From positions 806,001-870,000 of the forward strand of contig NZ_JBHSCZ010000001.1 in the NCBI RefSeq assembly GCF_042651465.1: a stretch of 64,000 bases of DNA, read 5' to 3'. Made by a program: the position numbers and the translations under genes. Shown here piece by piece: positions 26,066-35,465 of this stretch. Below the pieces are notes generated by a model that worked only from the letters and a program-made list of their open reading frames with translations, was not told where the DNA came from and did not search any database. This stretch comes from Ferruginibacter yonginensis (GTDB taxonomy: Bacteria > Bacteroidota > Bacteroidia > Chitinophagales > Chitinophagaceae). Position 1 is the stretch's first letter. Every line of letters begins with the position of its first letter.

Positions 26066-27111
26066 CCAATTTGGGCATCAACAGCTTTCATATGCTTCAT
26101 AAGGGCTTTCGTTGCTTTTAAAAATTTGTACCCTTTTACAAACGACCATGGTTTAATACCCTTAGCTGCATTGTATTTACTTATTTCATACAAGGCTTTC
26201 CAATGTTTTAAAATTTCTTTGTGTGCTGCTCGTAAAGTGTATCCGGTATCGTAAAAATGATTAGGCTCAGCACCACAACCGTTGTATTCTAAAATAGTAA
26301 AATTTTCGCCTTGCTTTAATTCTTCAATACTATTGCACATAATATCATACCTACCATAAAAAAAGTCATTGATTTGTGTACTAAGTCCATCAAATATGGA
26401 TAACAATTGATCATCAATTTCATGTTTCAAATCTATGAAATGAGCGCCCCTGTTATGATTTGCAGCATAACTCAAAATATATTTTTCGCCAACCGGTATT
26501 ATATTTTGCCAATTATGTTGGTGCTTAGTATACAATTCATCTATACGTAACGAAGCTTTAGGGTGTGCCTTCATTAAAGCCTCAAGTGTGCTGTTACCAT
26601 CACCCACAACATGTAATGGAATTTTATGCAAAAAACCAGTGATAGTTCCTTTTACTGCAGCTGGGTGTTTAATATGAAATACACTTACCTCAATAGGAAA
26701 ATGTACCATTTGTTGTACAATATACTCAACCGTAACAATGCTGTGGTAATGAGCAAGTGCCGCCTCATCATCAATTTTCCTGAAAAGAATGCCTTGTCCG
26801 CCCACTTCAGGCTTTACAATAAATGGGTATTGTATATCGTGTTGTTGTAGTGTTGCTACAATACTTTCAAATGTTTGCTGAGGTTGTACATTAAACGTAG
26901 TTGGATATAGGTGTTGTGGCAGCAACGCATACATTTCTTTTTTGGGTTCACCTTCCATACCACCAAAAGTTAATTTGGGGTTACTGGGTGTAAAAAACCA
27001 AACAGCTTTCGATTTTAACATGTACCAAACCCACATTGGCGCCACAGGTGCATAAATGAATGCAAATGGCCAAGCTTCCCAATTCGTAATTTTTGCTAAT
27101 AGTTTTTTCAA
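26062..27111 (-). CDS. ATP-grasp family protein (D-Ala-D-Ala ligase-like)
   Basis: 349 residues from the TTG at 27111 (MKKLLAKITNWEAWPF), preferred because related Bacteroidota proteins begin with this KLL..I.NWE..PF segment; an upstream TTG at 27150 also exists. ATP-grasp hallmarks: YPFIVKPEVGGQGILFRKI with the nucleotide-binding lysine and glycine loop, and a C-terminal FTILEYNGCGAEPNHFYD matching the metal-binding E..N region. It is a carboxylate-amine ligase in chemistry; substrate unknown. Its 3' end overlaps the flavoprotein gene. Confidence 0.75.
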   Translation of the reverse strand: MKKLLAKITNWEAWPFAFIYAPVAPMWVWYMLKSKAVWFFTPSNPKLTFGGMEGEPKKEMYALLPQHLYPTTFNVQPQQTFESIVATLQQHDIQYPFIVKPEVGGQGILFRKIDDEAALAHYHSIVTVEYIVQQMVHFPIEVSVFHIKHPAAVKGTITGFLHKIPLHVVGDGNSTLEALMKAHPKASLRIDELYTKHQHNWQNIIPVGEKYILSYAANHNRGAHFIDLKHEIDDQLLSIFDGLSTQINDFFYGRYDIMCNSIEELKQGENFTILEYNGCGAEPNHFYDTGYTLRAAHKEILKHWKALYEISKYNAAKGIKPWSFVKGYKFLKATKALMKHMKAVDAQIG

Positions 27112-27201
27112 ATCTTCAATTAATCTGCAAAAATAAATCCAATACGGCAAACATCCATAACAAAATGTTAGTTACTTTGTTGTACAAAATTTTTGAAGTG
27201 T

Positions 27202-27978
27202 ATGCAAGTACCAATTATGGCCGAGTTAATGGCAGCAGGAGAAACACCTGAAATACTTTTTTGGGTAGGTTGTGCAGGTAGTTTTGATCAACGAGCACAA
27301 AAAATCACCAAAGCCTTTGCAACAATTTTAGATAAAACAGGCACTAAATATGCCATTTTAGGCAAGGAAGAAATGTGTACTGGCGACCCTGCACGTAGGG
27401 CAGGTAATGAGTTTATGTTTCAAATGATGGCTTATCAAAATATTCAAATATTAGATGGATATGGTATTAAAAAAATTGTAACTGCTTGTCCGCATTGTTT
27501 CAACATTTTTAAAAATGAATACCCTGCATTGGGTGGCAATTATGAAGTAATTCATCATGCAACCTTTTTGCAACAACTTATTGATAGCGGTAAAATAACC
27601 ATGACAGAAAATGGTGCCTTTAAAGGTAAAAAAATTACTTACCACGATAGTTGTTACCTCGGTAGGGCCAATGGTATTTATGAAGCGCCTCGTAAAGTGT
27701 TAGAGGCATTAGATGTGGAATTGGTGGAAATGAAACGTTGTAAAAGTAATGGTTTGTGCTGTGGCGCAGGTGGTGCACAAATGTTTAAAGAAGAAGAACA
27801 TGGTGATGTACGCATCAATATAGAACGTTCAAATGAAGCCTTAGCCACTGGCGCTAGTGTAATTGCAGCTGCTTGTCCGTTTTGCAATACGATGATGACC
27901 GATGGTGTAAAAAACAAAGAAAAAGAAGACGAAGTAGCTGTTTTAGATATTGCTGAATTAGTAGCAGCTAGTTTATAA
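27202..27978 (+). CDS. CCG-domain iron-sulfur oxidoreductase subunit (HdrB/LutA-like)
   Basis: 258 residues with two cysteine-rich CCG-type domains: VTACPHCFNIFKNEYP and then SCYLGRANGIYEAP, with CKSNGLCCGAGGAQMF near residues 180-195 and ACPFCNTMM at the end. This is the non-cubane iron-sulfur fold of heterodisulfide reductase B and lactate-oxidising LutA. The start is the ATG at 27202; a TTG nine bases upstream is possible. It is usually adjacent to the membrane iron-sulfur gene at 19139; here the two are split by the polyketide region. Substrate unknown. Confidence 0.88.
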   Translation: MQVPIMAELMAAGETPEILFWVGCAGSFDQRAQKITKAFATILDKTGTKYAILGKEEMCTGDPARRAGNEFMFQMMAYQNIQILDGYGIKKIVTACPHCFNIFKNEYPALGGNYEVIHHATFLQQLIDSGKITMTENGAFKGKKITYHDSCYLGRANGIYEAPRKVLEALDVELVEMKRCKSNGLCCGAGGAQMFKEEEHGDVRINIERSNEALATGASVIAAACPFCNTMMTDGVKNKEKEDEVAVLDIAELVAASL

Positions 27979-28002
27979 TAATTTATTGCGAAAAAAATTA
28001 GC

Positions 28003-28506
28003 ATGATGTCGTTTGATATAAGTGAACATTTACCTGAAGATTTTGCAGCATCCTCAAGGGTATGGATTTACCAATGTAACCGTATTTTTTTTATGAGTGA
28101 GTTGCTTGATATTGAAACCATGTTACAAGAATTTGTAACGAATTGGAAAAGTCATGGTACCCCTGTAAAAGGTTACGCTAACATATTTTTTGGAAGGTTT
28201 GTTGTACTAATGGCTGATGAAAATGCTACGGGTGTAAGCGGTTGCAGTACCGATAGTTCAGTAAGGTTAATTAAAGCGATTGAAAGTAAGTACAACGTGA
28301 ATATGTTTGATAGGTTGTTATTAGCTTTTTACATAAAAGACAAAGTAGAGCAAATTCCACTTTCGCAATTAAATTATGCCATTACCAATAATTTTATAAC
28401 ACCTGATACGCTTTATTTTGATAATACCATCCTCACCAAAAAAGATTTAATGGAAAGATGGCCATCGCCAGTAAAGCAAACCTGGTTGGCTAATAAATTC
28501 GTATAG
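28003..28506 (+). CDS. Conserved protein sometimes labelled ABC transporter ATPase
   Basis: 167 residues, cytoplasmic, without Walker motifs, so the common database name is misleading. Recognisable family strings are SSRVWIYQCNRIF near residue 17 and GVSGCSTDSSVR near residue 80. It follows the CCG iron-sulfur gene by 24 bases, the usual arrangement in Bacteroidota, which suggests a shared operon. Function unknown. Confidence 0.78.
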   Translation: MMSFDISEHLPEDFAASSRVWIYQCNRIFFMSELLDIETMLQEFVTNWKSHGTPVKGYANIFFGRFVVLMADENATGVSGCSTDSSVRLIKAIESKYNVNMFDRLLLAFYIKDKVEQIPLSQLNYAITNNFITPDTLYFDNTILTKKDLMERWPSPVKQTWLANKFV

Positions 28507-28510
28507 AGTG

Positions 28511-28541
28511 TAAGTATTACCCCTGTTTGGGGTAATACTTA
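28511..28541. other. Strong 13-bp hairpin without T-tract
   Basis: TAAGTATTACCCC pairs perfectly with GGGGTAATACTTA around TGTTT. No T-run follows on either strand. It lies four bases after the stop of the gene at 28003-28506 and may protect a 3' end or mark a processing site. Confidence 0.5.
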
Positions 28542-28624
28542 TAATATCATATCATAGTTTTGAAAAGATTTATTCACATTAAAGCATGGCATGATTTTAC
28601 GTTTTATATAAAAAACACATACGA

Positions 28625-30928
28625 ATGCAGTTGAAAATTAATGGCTCTTTATTTTTAAAAATTGTATTCAGTTTTTTAAGTTTTACATCTACCTACTTTT
28701 CATTTGCACAGCAACGTCCAACTAAAAGTATTGCTGAACCTTCTAGCTTTCAAAAACCTTTTTTATACAAGGTTATTTTTGGCAAAAATAATCGTAGTAT
28801 TTGGTCTACTCAATTAGATACAATTTCAAACATCAATACCAGCTTAGCACCTATTTACAAGGGATCGTTTATTGAAAATATTGCAAATGATGAAGCTAGT
28901 ACCACACTCCCATTTCACTACAATATTATTGCGCCATTATTAGCAGCAGCAAATATCAAAAACGTCAATTCAAAAAATTATAACTGCATCAATACAGCAA
29001 CGTTATTACAAAATTTACTTACCAGTAATCAATATAGCGTTGATGATGAACTGTATTTAAAAAATAGACTTTTTGATATGTGGGTGGGTGTATACGACCA
29101 TAATGAAACACAATGGCAATGGGGCATTGAGCAAACTAATACTGGTACAAAATATTTTCCTATTGCAGTCAATTACAATACTGCTTTCACCACATCTAAC
29201 GGAAAACTTACTAATTTATTCAATAGTGTAGCTCAACTAAATACTATTCATAGTTTTAAAAATAAAATAAAAGATATAGCAATTTTTAATGAAGCCAGCA
29301 TCCACATAGATCAACTTTTACTGAACCAACTATCACTTACGCAATGGCAACAATTAGCAGCTCAATTACAAAACAGCTTAACAGATAGTGTTATCAATAA
29401 TGCTGTGAATAATTTGCCAGCTAACTTCAATGCAGCTACAAAAAACAATATAGCTTTTACTTTAAAAAATAGGCGTACACAATTACAAAAATGGGCTACT
29501 GAATATTATTATTTTTTAGCAAAAGAAGTGGTAATACCTACTACTGCGGCAAACGAAATTTTACAAATAACACCTGTAAATAACAACGCTTTAAGTATTA
29601 CCATCAGTAATGCTGTATTGAATAAACTAGTATACAAACGTGTTTTTAAAAATAACGAAACCAAACAAATTAGGTTGTACAGCATAAACGGTGAAGATGT
29701 ATACCAGCTGCCCAACCAAACCAATGGTTTAAAAATAATCATCATCAGTGGTGCTGCTAAAAATATTTATGTAAAAGATACTAATCAAATTACTCCAAAT
29801 TCAAAAGTGATTATTTACGATTATCAACAAACACTTACTTTTCAAAACATCAAACAAAGCAGCGATAGCAATATCAATCGTTATCATTATGATGATTTTA
29901 AGTTTAGTAAAAAAGGAGTCAGTCCTATTTTTTATTACGATAATGCCGATCGTTTTTATTTAGGTATCATTTATAAATTAACGCAACAACGTTGGCCCAA
30001 AAAGCCGTTTGCTTACCAACATTATATTGATTTTAGGTACTCCATTATGCAAAATGCTTACAGCGGCACTTACAAAAGCACTTATAAGGCTATTACTGGT
30101 AAATGGGATTTAAATAACTACATCAATTACGATGCAGTGCGTTGGACCAACTTTTACGGCTTAGGCAATGCATCAACCTTAAACACCAAAAACAGGGACT
30201 TTTACCGCATGCGTTCCAAAGAATTCATTGTAAAAATGAACCTCGAAAAAACGATAGCCAATCAACAGAAATGGAGCATTGGTGGCAGCTATAAAACCTA
30301 TCGGTTACTAAATGATAGTAGCAGATACATTGCTAAACAAAACATTTACAACACACCTTCTTTAAAAAGTCATGAAAGTTTTGTTGGGGCTGATGCTACT
30401 TATATTTACCAAAAAATAAATGATTCACTTATACCCACCAAAGGCTTTGCACTAAAAATAAAAAGTAACATTACCACCAATACAACATCAGCCGCTACCG
30501 TATTTAAAATTGGTACAGAAGCCAATTACTTTTTACCACTTTCAAAAAAGTGGAGCATTGTTTTAAGGGCTGGAGGCTCAACTTTAGCTGGTAAACCACA
30601 GTTTTTTCAATATGATTATGTGGGTGGTACTGAAACCTTAAGAGGCTACCAACGTGAACGTTTTTATGGTAACAGTACCATTTTTAACCAAAACGAAATA
30701 CGCTATTTTACCAATGTTCAGTCATACCTTTATAATGGCCCAATTGGCTTTTTTGGATTGTATGATGTAGGTAAAGTGTGGCTAAAAGGCGAAACAAATC
30801 GTATTTGGCACACTGGTTATGGTTTGGGATTCACTCTTGCGCCTTTTAAAAAATTGATTGTTTCAACATCTTACGCATTTTCAAAAGAAGATAGCAACCT
30901 ACATATTGAATTTAGTAAAGCATTTTAA
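28625..30928 (+). CDS. BamA/TamA-like outer-membrane barrel protein
   Basis: 767 residues with a signal peptide (residues about 1-29, ending SFAQ). The C-terminal 350 residues form a beta-barrel of the surface antigen (Omp85) type: YVGGTETLRGYQRERFYGN is the conserved loop-6 RGY motif, and the chain ends in phenylalanine after alternating hydrophobic residues. The N-terminal part contains LFDMWVGVYDHNETQWQW, a weakened form of the D.DRH..QW motif I associate with the Bacteroidota group that often carries a phosphoesterase domain; no such domain is seen here. The role may be outer-membrane insertion or transport. Confidence 0.8.
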   Translation: MQLKINGSLFLKIVFSFLSFTSTYFSFAQQRPTKSIAEPSSFQKPFLYKVIFGKNNRSIWSTQLDTISNINTSLAPIYKGSFIENIANDEASTTLPFHYNIIAPLLAAANIKNVNSKNYNCINTATLLQNLLTSNQYSVDDELYLKNRLFDMWVGVYDHNETQWQWGIEQTNTGTKYFPIAVNYNTAFTTSNGKLTNLFNSVAQLNTIHSFKNKIKDIAIFNEASIHIDQLLLNQLSLTQWQQLAAQLQNSLTDSVINNAVNNLPANFNAATKNNIAFTLKNRRTQLQKWATEYYYFLAKEVVIPTTAANEILQITPVNNNALSITISNAVLNKLVYKRVFKNNETKQIRLYSINGEDVYQLPNQTNGLKIIIISGAAKNIYVKDTNQITPNSKVIIYDYQQTLTFQNIKQSSDSNINRYHYDDFKFSKKGVSPIFYYDNADRFYLGIIYKLTQQRWPKKPFAYQHYIDFRYSIMQNAYSGTYKSTYKAITGKWDLNNYINYDAVRWTNFYGLGNASTLNTKNRDFYRMRSKEFIVKMNLEKTIANQQKWSIGGSYKTYRLLNDSSRYIAKQNIYNTPSLKSHESFVGADATYIYQKINDSLIPTKGFALKIKSNITTNTTSAATVFKIGTEANYFLPLSKKWSIVLRAGGSTLAGKPQFFQYDYVGGTETLRGYQRERFYGNSTIFNQNEIRYFTNVQSYLYNGPIGFFGLYDVGKVWLKGETNRIWHTGYGLGFTLAPFKKLIVSTSYAFSKEDSNLHIEFSKAF

Positions 30929-30973
30929 CGAATATTAATACTGTCAACATGTCATTTTTAAAGCAGTAAAGGT

Positions 30974-30981
30974 TATCTTTG
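30974..30981 (+). promoter_or_regulatory. Promoter element TATCTTTG of miaB
   Basis: TATCTTTGCAGCC lies 23 bases upstream of the miaB ATG at 31004 and matches TAnnTTTG. The same extended string occurs at 2058. Confidence 0.6.
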
Positions 30982-31003
30982 CAGCCTTAATTTAGTTTAC
31001 AGC

Positions 31004-32425
31004 ATGGATGCGTTACTTACAACGAAAGAGCATGATGAAGCACGACAAGGTGAAGCTTTTGCACCTTTTCAATCATCTTTAGATACTACTACCAAAAAAT
31101 TTTATATAGAAAGTTATGGCTGTGCTATGAACTTTGCTGATAGCGAAGTAGTGGCTTCCATTTTAGGTGAGCAAGGCTTTGGTGCCGTAACCGAGCCAGC
31201 TTTGGCCGATTTAATTTTAATAAACACCTGCTCCATTAGAGAAAAAGCAGAAGCAACTGTACGCAAACGTTTAACGGAATTTAAAAAATTCAAACGCAGT
31301 CGCCCCGGTGTAGTAGTAGGTGTGTTAGGCTGTATGGCTGAACGCCTCAAAGGCACTTTTTTAGAAGAAGAAAAACTTGTTGATATTGTTGTGGGGCCCG
31401 ATGCCTACCGCAGTTTACCTGGCTTAATTGAAGAAGCTTATGGAGGACAAAAAGGGGTGAACGTCTTATTAAGTAGAGATGAAACCTATGCTGATATTGC
31501 ACCTATACGCCTCAATAGCAATGGCGTAACCGCTTTTGTAAGTATCATGAGGGGTTGCAATAATATGTGTTCATTTTGTGTGGTACCTTTTACAAGAGGA
31601 AGAGAACGTAGCAGAAATGCCGCAAGTATTGTAAGTGAATGCGAAGCCCTTTTTAACGATGGTTATAAAGAAGTAACGTTGCTCGGCCAAAATGTTGACA
31701 GCTACTACCAAGCACCACAACAACAAGGCGTTGACGAAGCCATAAGCTTTGCTAAATTGCTTGAAATGGTGGCCTTAATTTCTCCTGATTTAAGGGTTCG
31801 TTTTTCAACATCGCACCCAAAAGATATTACTGATGATGTGTTGTTTACCATGAAAAAGTACGACAACATTTGCAACTACATACATTTGCCTGTACAAAGC
31901 GGCAGCAGCAGAATATTACAATTAATGAACCGTACCTACAGCCGTGAATGGTACCTTGCCAAGGTAGATAGAATAAGAGAAATTTTACCTGATTGTGGTT
32001 TATCAACTGATATGATTACTGGCTTTTGTACAGAAACAGAAGAAGACCACCAAGCATCATTATCATTGTTTGATTATTGTAAATACGATTTAGCATACTT
32101 ATATTATTACTCTGAACGACCAGGAACACTTGCTGCCCGTAGGTTTGAAGATGATGTACCATTAGAAACTAAAAAAAGAAGGCTACAAGAATTGGTTGAT
32201 TTGTACAGAGGGCATTCTTTGGTTTCAATGCAAAAAGAAGTTGGTAAAACGTTTAAAGTATTGGCTGAGGGTTTTTCGAAAAAAAGTGATGAACAATTGC
32301 AAGGTCGAACTGATCAAAACAAAGTAGTTATTTTCGATAAAGGGCAACATAAAAAAGGCGATTACGTAAACATAAAAATTACGCATTGTACAGCAGGTAC
32401 CTTGTTTGGTGAAGTGATTAATTAA
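31004..32425 (+). CDS. miaB: tRNA-2-methylthio-N6-dimethylallyladenosine synthase
   Basis: Radical SAM methylthiotransferase that adds a methylthio group to i6A37 of tRNAs reading UNN codons. 473 residues, in order: N-terminal MTTase domain (YIESYGCAMNFADSE with its first cluster cysteine, then NTCSIREKAE and LGCMAERLK with the other two); radical SAM domain with CNNMCSFCVVPFTRGRERSR; C-terminal TRAM domain (GKTFKVLAEG onward). Full length. Promoter at 30974. Confidence 0.95.
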   Translation: MDALLTTKEHDEARQGEAFAPFQSSLDTTTKKFYIESYGCAMNFADSEVVASILGEQGFGAVTEPALADLILINTCSIREKAEATVRKRLTEFKKFKRSRPGVVVGVLGCMAERLKGTFLEEEKLVDIVVGPDAYRSLPGLIEEAYGGQKGVNVLLSRDETYADIAPIRLNSNGVTAFVSIMRGCNNMCSFCVVPFTRGRERSRNAASIVSECEALFNDGYKEVTLLGQNVDSYYQAPQQQGVDEAISFAKLLEMVALISPDLRVRFSTSHPKDITDDVLFTMKKYDNICNYIHLPVQSGSSRILQLMNRTYSREWYLAKVDRIREILPDCGLSTDMITGFCTETEEDHQASLSLFDYCKYDLAYLYYYSERPGTLAARRFEDDVPLETKKRRLQELVDLYRGHSLVSMQKEVGKTFKVLAEGFSKKSDEQLQGRTDQNKVVIFDKGQHKKGDYVNIKITHCTAGTLFGEVIN

Positions 32426-32455
32426 TAAATTTCTGTACTAAAAAAATTCATTGAA

Positions 32456-33700
32456 ATGGATTTACAATCAATAAAAAATAGGTTTGGCATCATTGGTAAT
32501 TCGCCATCGTTGAACTATGCCTTAAATGTAGCATCACAAGTATCTAATACTGATTTGAGTGTGCTCATTAATGGCGAAAGTGGTGTTGGTAAAGAGGTGT
32601 TTGCACATATCATTCATGCTTTATCTGCCCGTAAACACAATCCATTTATTGCTGTAAACTGTGGTGCCATACCTGAGGGCACTATCGATTCTGAATTATT
32701 TGGTCACGAAAAAGGCTCATTCACCGGTGCTACAGATAGCAGAAAAGGTTATTTTGAAACCGTAAACGGTGGCACCATTTTTTTAGATGAAATTGGTGAA
32801 ATGCCGTTGGGTACACAAGCTCGTTTATTAAGGGTTTTAGAAACAGGTGAATATATAAGAGTAGGTAGCAGTAAAGTACAAAAAACAGATGTACGGGTAA
32901 TTGCAGCTACCAACAAAGAGCTGTTAGAGTACACCAGTAAAGGTAGGTTTAGAGAAGATTTATATTATCGTTTGAACACAGTACCTATAAGGGTTCCGGC
33001 GCTTCGTGATCGTAAAGAAGATATTATTTTATTGTTCAGAAAATTTACAACTGACTTTGCTGATAAATACAAAACAAGTAGCATACAATTAACTGATGAA
33101 GCTCGTACTATTTTATCACAATATGCTTTTCCGGGTAATGTTAGAGAACTTAAAAATATTGCAGAACAAATATCCGTTTTAAGTAAAGATAAAAACGTGA
33201 ATGGCGAACAGCTGCGTTCATTTTTACCACAAAACAATAACCCACGTTTGCCCGTTTTAGCAGCTAGTAGTAGTGCAGAGGCTCAAAGTGAGTTTGCCAA
33301 CGAAAGAGAAATTTTATACAAGCTCTTTTTCGATATGAAGAAAGATGTAAATGAACTCAAAAAAATGTTTTTTGATATTTTACAAAATCCTACCGCAGCA
33401 GCCAATGCAAGTTTTAGCAATGACAGTAACACTTTTAGGGAACTGAGCACCATTAATAACAACAGTGGGTTTACAAATGCTGCAACACAACCCGTAATTT
33501 TACACCACGATGCTAGTGTTGATATTCAACACCATGAAGATGTGGAAGAATCACTCAGCATTATGGATAAAGAAAAAGAACTGATCATAAAAGCACTTAA
33601 AAAACACCGAGGCAAACGCAGAGATGCTTCGCTTGATTTAGGAATTAGCGAACGAACCTTGTACCGTAAATTAAAAGAATACGATATTGAAGATTTGTAA
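32456..33700 (+). CDS. Sigma-54-dependent transcriptional activator without receiver domain
   Basis: 414 residues. AAA+ domain from about residue 10 to 245: Walker A GESGVGKE (residues 42-49), the sigma-54-contact loop GSFTGA in place of GAFTGA, Walker B GTIFLDEIGEM, and the arginine-finger region. A linker of about 110 residues follows, then a Fis-type HTH at about 375-413 (ALKKHRGKRRDASLDLGISERTLYRKLK). There is no N-terminal receiver or sensing domain. It heads an apparent run with lptE, a TPR protein and secG. Targets unknown. Confidence 0.92.
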   Translation: MDLQSIKNRFGIIGNSPSLNYALNVASQVSNTDLSVLINGESGVGKEVFAHIIHALSARKHNPFIAVNCGAIPEGTIDSELFGHEKGSFTGATDSRKGYFETVNGGTIFLDEIGEMPLGTQARLLRVLETGEYIRVGSSKVQKTDVRVIAATNKELLEYTSKGRFREDLYYRLNTVPIRVPALRDRKEDIILLFRKFTTDFADKYKTSSIQLTDEARTILSQYAFPGNVRELKNIAEQISVLSKDKNVNGEQLRSFLPQNNNPRLPVLAASSSAEAQSEFANEREILYKLFFDMKKDVNELKKMFFDILQNPTAAANASFSNDSNTFRELSTINNNSGFTNAATQPVILHHDASVDIQHHEDVEESLSIMDKEKELIIKALKKHRGKRRDASLDLGISERTLYRKLKEYDIEDL

Positions 33701-33739
33701 ATATTATAACAACCATTTCAATCATCTTTATCAAAAAAA

Positions 33740-34267
33740 ATGTTACAAACTATCATTAAAAAAATACCTTTAATTGCATTATTACTGCTGTTGTGTTGCG
33801 TATTTAATTACGCCTCATGTAAATATTCATTTAGAGACGCATCGCCTATTCCTGCTGAGGTAAAAACTTTTAGGGTAAACTATTTAGAGAATAAAGCACA
33901 GTTTGTAAATGCACAATTGAGTCCACAACTTACGGAGAGCTTAAAAAGAAAAATCATCAACATTACTCGTTTAAAACAAACGAATGAAGATGATGCTCAT
34001 TATGATATCAGTGGTTATGTAAGCCAATATTATCCATCAACGGTTAACATTACAAACAATGCAACGAGTACCAACCGTTTAAATATTGGTTTTCACCTTA
34101 TTTTTAAAAATACACTCGACCCAACAAAAAATTTTGAAGTAGATATCACACGTTACGAAGATTTTTCTGCACAGCTTACTTTATCTGATGCTGAAAGTAG
34201 CTTAACTCCTAGAATTGTTACGGGTATTGTAGATGAAATTTTTAATAAAATATTTTCAAATTGGTAA
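33740..34267 (+). CDS. lptE: LptE-like LPS-assembly lipoprotein
   Basis: 175 residues. A hydrophobic N-terminus ends in a lipobox-like YASC, with the cysteine at residue 27. The LptE-like fold is suggested by CKYSFRDASPIPAEVKTFRVNYLENKA and DYHIDISGYV-like strands. In the family it plugs the LptD channel in the outer membrane. The gap to the next gene is nine bases; the gene order sigma-54 activator, lptE, TPR protein, secG is typical of this phylum. Confidence 0.82.
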   Translation: MLQTIIKKIPLIALLLLLCCVFNYASCKYSFRDASPIPAEVKTFRVNYLENKAQFVNAQLSPQLTESLKRKIINITRLKQTNEDDAHYDISGYVSQYYPSTVNITNNATSTNRLNIGFHLIFKNTLDPTKNFEVDITRYEDFSAQLTLSDAESSLTPRIVTGIVDEIFNKIFSNW

Positions 34268-34276
34268 TTTAGTAAT

Positions 34277-35011
34277 ATGCAAGCAGCGCTATATAAATCT
34301 ATGTTTTCAGGTTCAGCCAATGATGCTGACTTTCTTCACAATATTACTAAACAACACCCCTATTTTGCGGTGGCACATTACTTTTTATTAAAAAATAAAA
34401 CTGTAAATGCAGCTGATTATAATGAAACTGCCAACAAAACAGCCTTGTTTTTTGATAACCCCTATTTATTGAATGCGCAATTAAATAATATTGATCAAAA
34501 AGTAAATGAAAGTACCATTACCATAGAAGATGCTGATGATACTGATAAAGTTGATGAAAATGCAACTAATGAAATGGTAGAAGTGGCTACCACTAATGAT
34601 AATGCGCTTACACAAATAACAACAACTGCTGCACCTGCAAAAGAGCCGTTGCTTTTTGAACCGTTGCATGCTACCGATTATTTTGCATCGCAAGGCATTA
34701 AATTAACTGCCGAAATGTTGAAAGATGATAAATTAGGCATGCAGCTCAAAAGCTTTACATCATGGCTTAAAACCATGAAAAAAGTACATCCTGATAAATT
34801 GCCTGAAGTAAGCAAACAAATTGAAAAAGCAGTGCAATCTTTAGCCGAAAAAAGTAATAACGAAGCCGAAATTTTAACGGAAGCTATGGCAATTGCCTAT
34901 GAGCAGCAAGGTAAAAACCAACGAGCTATCGATATTTATTCAAAATTAAGTTTGATAAATCCTGCAAAAAATACTTACTTTGCAGCCAAAATTGAATCAT
35001 TAAAAAAGTAA
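34277..35011 (+). CDS. Hypothetical TPR-like protein between lptE and secG
   Basis: 244 residues without a clear signal peptide. The N-terminal third is helical, with FLHNITKQHPYFAVAHYFLLKN. A low-complexity acidic and threonine-rich linker (about 85-115) follows. The C-terminal part has DYFASQGIKL, then one or two TPR-like helices (EQQGKNQRAIDIYSKLSLINP). It is separated from secG by a single base. Function unknown; its place between LPS and secretion genes suggests an envelope role. Confidence 0.72.
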   Translation: MQAALYKSMFSGSANDADFLHNITKQHPYFAVAHYFLLKNKTVNAADYNETANKTALFFDNPYLLNAQLNNIDQKVNESTITIEDADDTDKVDENATNEMVEVATTNDNALTQITTTAAPAKEPLLFEPLHATDYFASQGIKLTAEMLKDDKLGMQLKSFTSWLKTMKKVHPDKLPEVSKQIEKAVQSLAEKSNNEAEILTEAMAIAYEQQGKNQRAIDIYSKLSLINPAKNTYFAAKIESLKK

Positions 35012-35012
35012 C

Positions 35013-35366
35013 ATGTTAGTAATATTCGGAATTTTAATCATTGTAGCATCTGTAATTTTAGGTTTCATTGTGTTAATTCAAAACCCTAAGGGTGGCGGTT
35101 TATCTGGCTCTTTAAGCGGTATTAGCAACCAATTAATGGGTGTAAAGCAAACAACAGATGTATTAGAAAAAGGTACTTGGATATTTGCCGCAGTAGTTGG
35201 TATTTTATGTTTAGTATCACCAGCTTTTATTCCAAAAAATGCCTCTTCATCTTCTTCTAATGATGATTTATTAAAAAATACTGTAGCGCCGGCTGCAAAA
35301 CCAGCTGTACCTGCAAATACGGGCACCATGACAACTACACCAAAAGTTGATAGTCCAAAAAAATAA
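35013..35366 (+). CDS. secG: Preprotein translocase subunit SecG
   Basis: 117 residues. Two membrane helices at about 1-21 and 55-75 flank the conserved cytoplasmic loop VLIQNPKGGGLSGSLSG, the SecG signature. A proline/alanine/threonine-rich tail follows, as is usual in Bacteroidota. It is the accessory subunit of the SecYEG channel. Followed by a terminator at 35390. Confidence 0.92.
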   Translation: MLVIFGILIIVASVILGFIVLIQNPKGGGLSGSLSGISNQLMGVKQTTDVLEKGTWIFAAVVGILCLVSPAFIPKNASSSSSNDDLLKNTVAPAAKPAVPANTGTMTTTPKVDSPKK

Positions 35367-35389
35367 TTTACATTTAATTTATATAATTG

Positions 35390-35420
35390 CCCTGCTTTAG
35401 TAAAGGCAGGGTTTTTTATT
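35390..35420 (+). terminator. Rho-independent terminator after secG
   Basis: CCCTGC pairs with GCAGGG, with an inner TTT/AAA extension, followed by TTTTTTATTTTT. Confidence 0.8.
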
Positions 35421-35465
35421 TTTATATTTTCATACATTACAGCATATTACGTACAACATCATTTA

